8,149 nt of DNA, from positions 1-8,149 of the forward strand of contig SCQA01000200.1 in the NCBI GenBank assembly GCA_004298725.1. Reading direction: 5' to 3'. Under the pieces are notes generated by a model. That model saw only the letters and a list, made by a program, of their open reading frames with translations, had not been told where the DNA came from and did no database searches. Positions 5,940-8,149 of the stretch are shown here, in pieces (position 1 is the stretch's first letter; each line of letters starts with the position of its first letter). The DNA is from a bacterium (GTDB lineage Bacteria; Desulfobacterota; GWC2-55-46). Made by a program: the position numbers and the translations under genes.

Positions 5940-7487
5940 TTGGCGACAAGCCGCAAAAAGATAAACCGCTTGAAATACAAAAGTAACCTTATCATAATAA
6001 TTATATTGCTTTTCGTGCTCCGCCTTGCCTACATAGCATGGACGCCTTTTGCCCTTTCGCCGGACGAAGCCCACTACTGGGATTGGTCAAGGCGGCTTGA
6101 CTTCAGCTACTACAGCAAAGGCCCGGTTATCGCGTGGGTCATTGCGGGGTTTACTTCTGTTTTTGGCGTAAACGCCGTTGCCGTAAGAATAGGCGCGGCG
6201 CTGTTTTCCGCGCTGACGACTTACGCTTTATACCTGTTCGGAAAGGACGCTTTTAAGTCCGAGAAAATCGGCTTTTATTCGGCCGTCATACTGAACACCG
6301 TACCCATATTTTCAGCAGGCTCCGCGCTGATGACGCCCGACATGCCGTTTGTTTTTTTCTGGACGGCTTCAATCTGGTGCGTTTACAAAGCCCTTTCCGA
6401 AAACCATCCGGCATGGTGGCTCGGCGCCGGCGCGCTTACCGGCGCTGGTTTTTTAAGCAAATATACCATGGCGCTTATACTGCCATGCGTTCTTCTGACC
6501 ATGCTCTTTACGGAAGAAGGCAAAAAAGCGCTAAAAAGCCCGTGGCCGTACGTGGCCGCGACAGTAGCCCTGCTAATTTCAACCCCGGTCATATACTGGA
6601 ATATTTTGCACGAAGAGCTTACAATCAAGCACACGCTCGGTCAAATAAACCCGGAAACAAACAAAACCGGCCTGAGGCTTGGAATAGAATTTTTCGGCTC
6701 GCAATTAGCCCTTGTCACGCCCATACTCTTTGTTGCAGTGGCATACGGCATATGGACTGCCGCAAAAACGGGTTTTAAAGAAAAAAATCTTGGCCTGATT
6801 CTGGCCTTTTTTACTTCCGCGCCGGTTTTTTTATTTTTCTTCTTTAAAGGTTTTCATGGTAAAGTGCAGGGTAACTGGGCGGCTGCGTCTTACATTACCG
6901 CGGCTCCGGCCGCCTTGTGGATTCTATACAGGCTTTTGGAAAGCTCCGGCGAAAAAGCAAAAAAAATGTACAAATTGCTCGCTTTCGCGGGCATTACCAT
7001 TGCGGTTCTATCGTCCGGTTTTGCTTATTTTCCATGGGTTGCCGAAAACGTAGGCTACAAAACCGTGCTATACGGCGCGCCGTACAACCGGGTTACGGCC
7101 TGGCGCGAACTTGGGAATAGAATATCTAAGACGCTCGCGGAGATGCCTCCCGAAACTTTCATTATGGCCGACTCGTACCAGATAACAAGCGAGCTTGCCT
7201 TTTACGTAAAAGGAAATCCGACGACATACAATTATGACGACGGCAACAGAAGAATGAACCAGTACGACCTCTGGCCCGGGCCTGAAAGCCTTAAAAAAGG
7301 CCGGAGCGCGTTATACGTTAAAGGCGACAACGTCGGCGCTGAAAAAGAAGTCCTGCGCTCTTTTGAAGCTTGCTCAAAAGACCTTCTTACAATTTACCGC
7401 AACGATGCAATACTTAAAGAGTTTTCAATATGGCGCTGTTATAACTACAAAGGAATACGAAAAAAGTCCGGCCACACTAAGTTTTAA
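5940..7487 (+). CDS. ArnT-like / GT39-family (PMT_2) membrane glycosyltransferase
   Basis: A polytopic glycosyltransferase of 515 residues, of the size and layout of ArnT/PMT_2 enzymes, which take a sugar from a polyprenyl phosphate and attach it to lipid A, another glycan or a protein on the periplasmic side. After a first membrane segment (about 16-34) comes the family loop PDEAHYWDWS (41-50), with the acidic Asp42-Glu43 pair, then YYSKGPVIAW (57-66). A second acidic loop TPDMP (132-136) and LSKYTMAL (172-179) follow. About a dozen hydrophobic segments reach residue 365, and a soluble C-terminal domain (about 370-515) holds MADSYQITSELAFY and the RRMNQYDLWPGP stretch. The sugar and acceptor cannot be read from the sequence. 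The start is uncertain: the frame contains no nearby ATG, and TTG at 5940 (weak AGG four bases upstream) or TTG at 5970 are the options, both before the first membrane segment. It lies 15 nt before a GT2 gene that may provide its donor. Confidence 0.85.
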   Translation: MATSRKKINRLKYKSNLIIIIILLFVLRLAYIAWTPFALSPDEAHYWDWSRRLDFSYYSKGPVIAWVIAGFTSVFGVNAVAVRIGAALFSALTTYALYLFGKDAFKSEKIGFYSAVILNTVPIFSAGSALMTPDMPFVFFWTASIWCVYKALSENHPAWWLGAGALTGAGFLSKYTMALILPCVLLTMLFTEEGKKALKSPWPYVAATVALLISTPVIYWNILHEELTIKHTLGQINPETNKTGLRLGIEFFGSQLALVTPILFVAVAYGIWTAAKTGFKEKNLGLILAFFTSAPVFLFFFFKGFHGKVQGNWAAASYITAAPAALWILYRLLESSGEKAKKMYKLLAFAGITIAVLSSGFAYFPWVAENVGYKTVLYGAPYNRVTAWRELGNRISKTLAEMPPETFIMADSYQITSELAFYVKGNPTTYNYDDGNRRMNQYDLWPGPESLKKGRSALYVKGDNVGAEKEVLRSFEACSKDLLTIYRNDAILKEFSIWRCYNYKGIRKKSGHTKF

Positions 7488-7492
7488 GTCGC

Positions 7493-7497
7493 GGAGG
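7493..7497 (+). promoter_or_regulatory. Shine-Dalgarno fixing the TTG start of the GT2 gene
   Basis: GGAGG, five bases before the TTG at 7503, in the 15-nt gap after the GT39-like gene. The arrangement is the same as for the PAP2 gene. The next in-frame ATG lies after the first beta-strand of the catalytic domain, so the TTG must be close to the true start. Confidence 0.8.
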
Positions 7498-7502
7498 GGC
7501 GA

Positions 7503-8149
7503 TTGAAAGACGCGTCTTACGAAACCGTTTCAATAGTCATACCTGTTTTTGAAGAAGAGGAGAGCCTTCCACACCTGTATAAGTCAATAAAAGAGGTGAT
7601 GGACAAGGTTAAAAACCCGTATGAAATTGTCTTTGTGGACGACGGAAGCAAAGATAATTCCCTTCGGGTGCTTGAAGGCCTGCATAAAAGCGACAAAAAC
7701 GTGGTTGTCGTCGCCTTCAGAAAGAACTTCGGCCAGACAGCGGCCATGGCCGCAGGTTTCGAATACGCCAAAGGTGATATAATAATCACAATGGACGCCG
7801 ATATGCAAAACGACCCAACGGACATACCGAAACTTATTGAAAAGATAAAAGACAGCGACGTTGTCAGCGGCTGGAGAAAGAACCGGAAAGACCCGTTTAT
7901 TTCACGAAAACTGCCGTCAATGCTCGCCAACGGGCTTATTTCAAAGGTTACGGGCGTAAAACTTCACGATTACGGTTGTACTTTAAAGGCATACAGAAAA
8001 GAGGTCATCGGCAACGTAAGGCTTTACGGCGAAATGCACAGATTTATACCGGCCCTTGCAAGCTGGGTGGGCGCGACCATAACCGAGGTGGAAACATCGC
8101 ACCACCCGCGTAAATTCGGCAAGTCTAAATACGGCATTTCAAGGACCAT
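7503..8149 (+). CDS. GT2 polyprenyl-phosphate glycosyltransferase (DPM1/ArnC/GtrB type), truncated by window end
   Basis: 215 codons are visible and the frame continues past the window. The protein is a GT-A fold family 2 enzyme: VSIVIPVFEEEESLP (9-23), FVDDGSKDNS (44-53), RKNFGQTAAMAAGF (73-86), the metal/nucleotide motif DADMQNDP (98-105, DXD at 98-100), LHDYGCTLKAYR (154-165), GEMHRF (176-181) and the end motif FGKSKYGISRT (205-215). These are hallmarks of the dolichyl-phosphate mannosyltransferase / ArnC / GtrB group, which attach a sugar from a nucleotide donor to a polyprenyl phosphate at the cytoplasmic face. Many relatives carry C-terminal membrane helices, which would lie outside the window. 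The TTG start has a GGAGG five bases upstream. It is 15 nt after the GT39-like gene, suggesting that its lipid-linked product feeds that enzyme. The particular sugar is not predictable here. Confidence 0.9.
   Translation, partial: MKDASYETVSIVIPVFEEEESLPHLYKSIKEVMDKVKNPYEIVFVDDGSKDNSLRVLEGLHKSDKNVVVVAFRKNFGQTAAMAAGFEYAKGDIIITMDADMQNDPTDIPKLIEKIKDSDVVSGWRKNRKDPFISRKLPSMLANGLISKVTGVKLHDYGCTLKAYRKEVIGNVRLYGEMHRFIPALASWVGATITEVETSHHPRKFGKSKYGISRT

Noticed and set aside
6377..6778. 133-codon plus-strand open frame inside the GT39-like gene
   Set aside because: Arginine-rich, low-complexity translation in an alternative frame of a recognisable membrane protein; a shadow frame.
7517..7930. 137-codon minus-strand open frame
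   Set aside because: Antisense to the GT2 catalytic domain, with serine-rich nondescript translation; a shadow frame.
1..8149. tRNA, rRNA, insertion sequence, prophage or defence system
   Set aside because: No matching gene, terminal inverted repeat or RNA landmark was seen; coding genes fill nearly all of the window and are housekeeping or envelope functions.

Overview
The window looks like an ordinary chromosomal stretch from a Gram-negative bacterium. Two lipopolysaccharide heptosyltransferases, a PAP2 lipid phosphatase, an ArnT-like membrane glycosyltransferase and a polyprenyl-phosphate-sugar synthase-type GT2 together imply an outer membrane with LPS. Base composition is moderate by eye. 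The protein flavour (WaaF beginning with the APNWIGD motif, NFACT protein without its middle domain, TTG starts) reminds me of Desulfobacterota/Nitrospirota-type genomes. That placement is an impression, not a demonstration.

Left half (minus strand, 3042 down to 1): an NFACT-family (RqcH-like) protein overlaps a TIGR01212/YhcC-type radical SAM protein by 8 nt. After a 90-nt spacer comes the N-terminal half of an M29-family aminopeptidase, which runs off the window edge. The spacer is built of degenerate heptanucleotide units facing each other and can fold into a long stem that includes the radical SAM stop codon.

Centre (3043-3179): a 137-bp divergent intergenic region. A perfect TATAAT faces right and a weaker TAATAT faces left, each 18 bp from the same self-complementary TTGCAA hexamer. 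A 7-bp stem-loop lies in the predicted 5' leader of the rightward operon, whose first gene has no visible Shine-Dalgarno sequence.

Right half (plus strand, 3180 to the end): waaF, waaC, a PAP2 phosphatase, a GT39/ArnT-like glycosyltransferase and a GT2 polyprenyl-phosphate glycosyltransferase (truncated by the window). Gaps are 1, 19, 58 and 15 nt, so this is probably one operon. WaaC and WaaF would add the two inner-core heptoses. The last three genes resemble a lipid-carrier sugar-transfer module: GT2 loads a sugar on undecaprenyl phosphate, the GT39-like protein moves it to a periplasmic acceptor, and the PAP2 enzyme dephosphorylates a lipid. All three start with TTG.

I do not see a clearly new defence, mobile or RNA-based system here. 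The points most worth a second look are the NFACT protein, which lacks the middle domain and has Gln where RqcH has its key Asp, the lipid-carrier sugar module, the heptad inverted repeat, and the divergent promoter with its leader hairpin.
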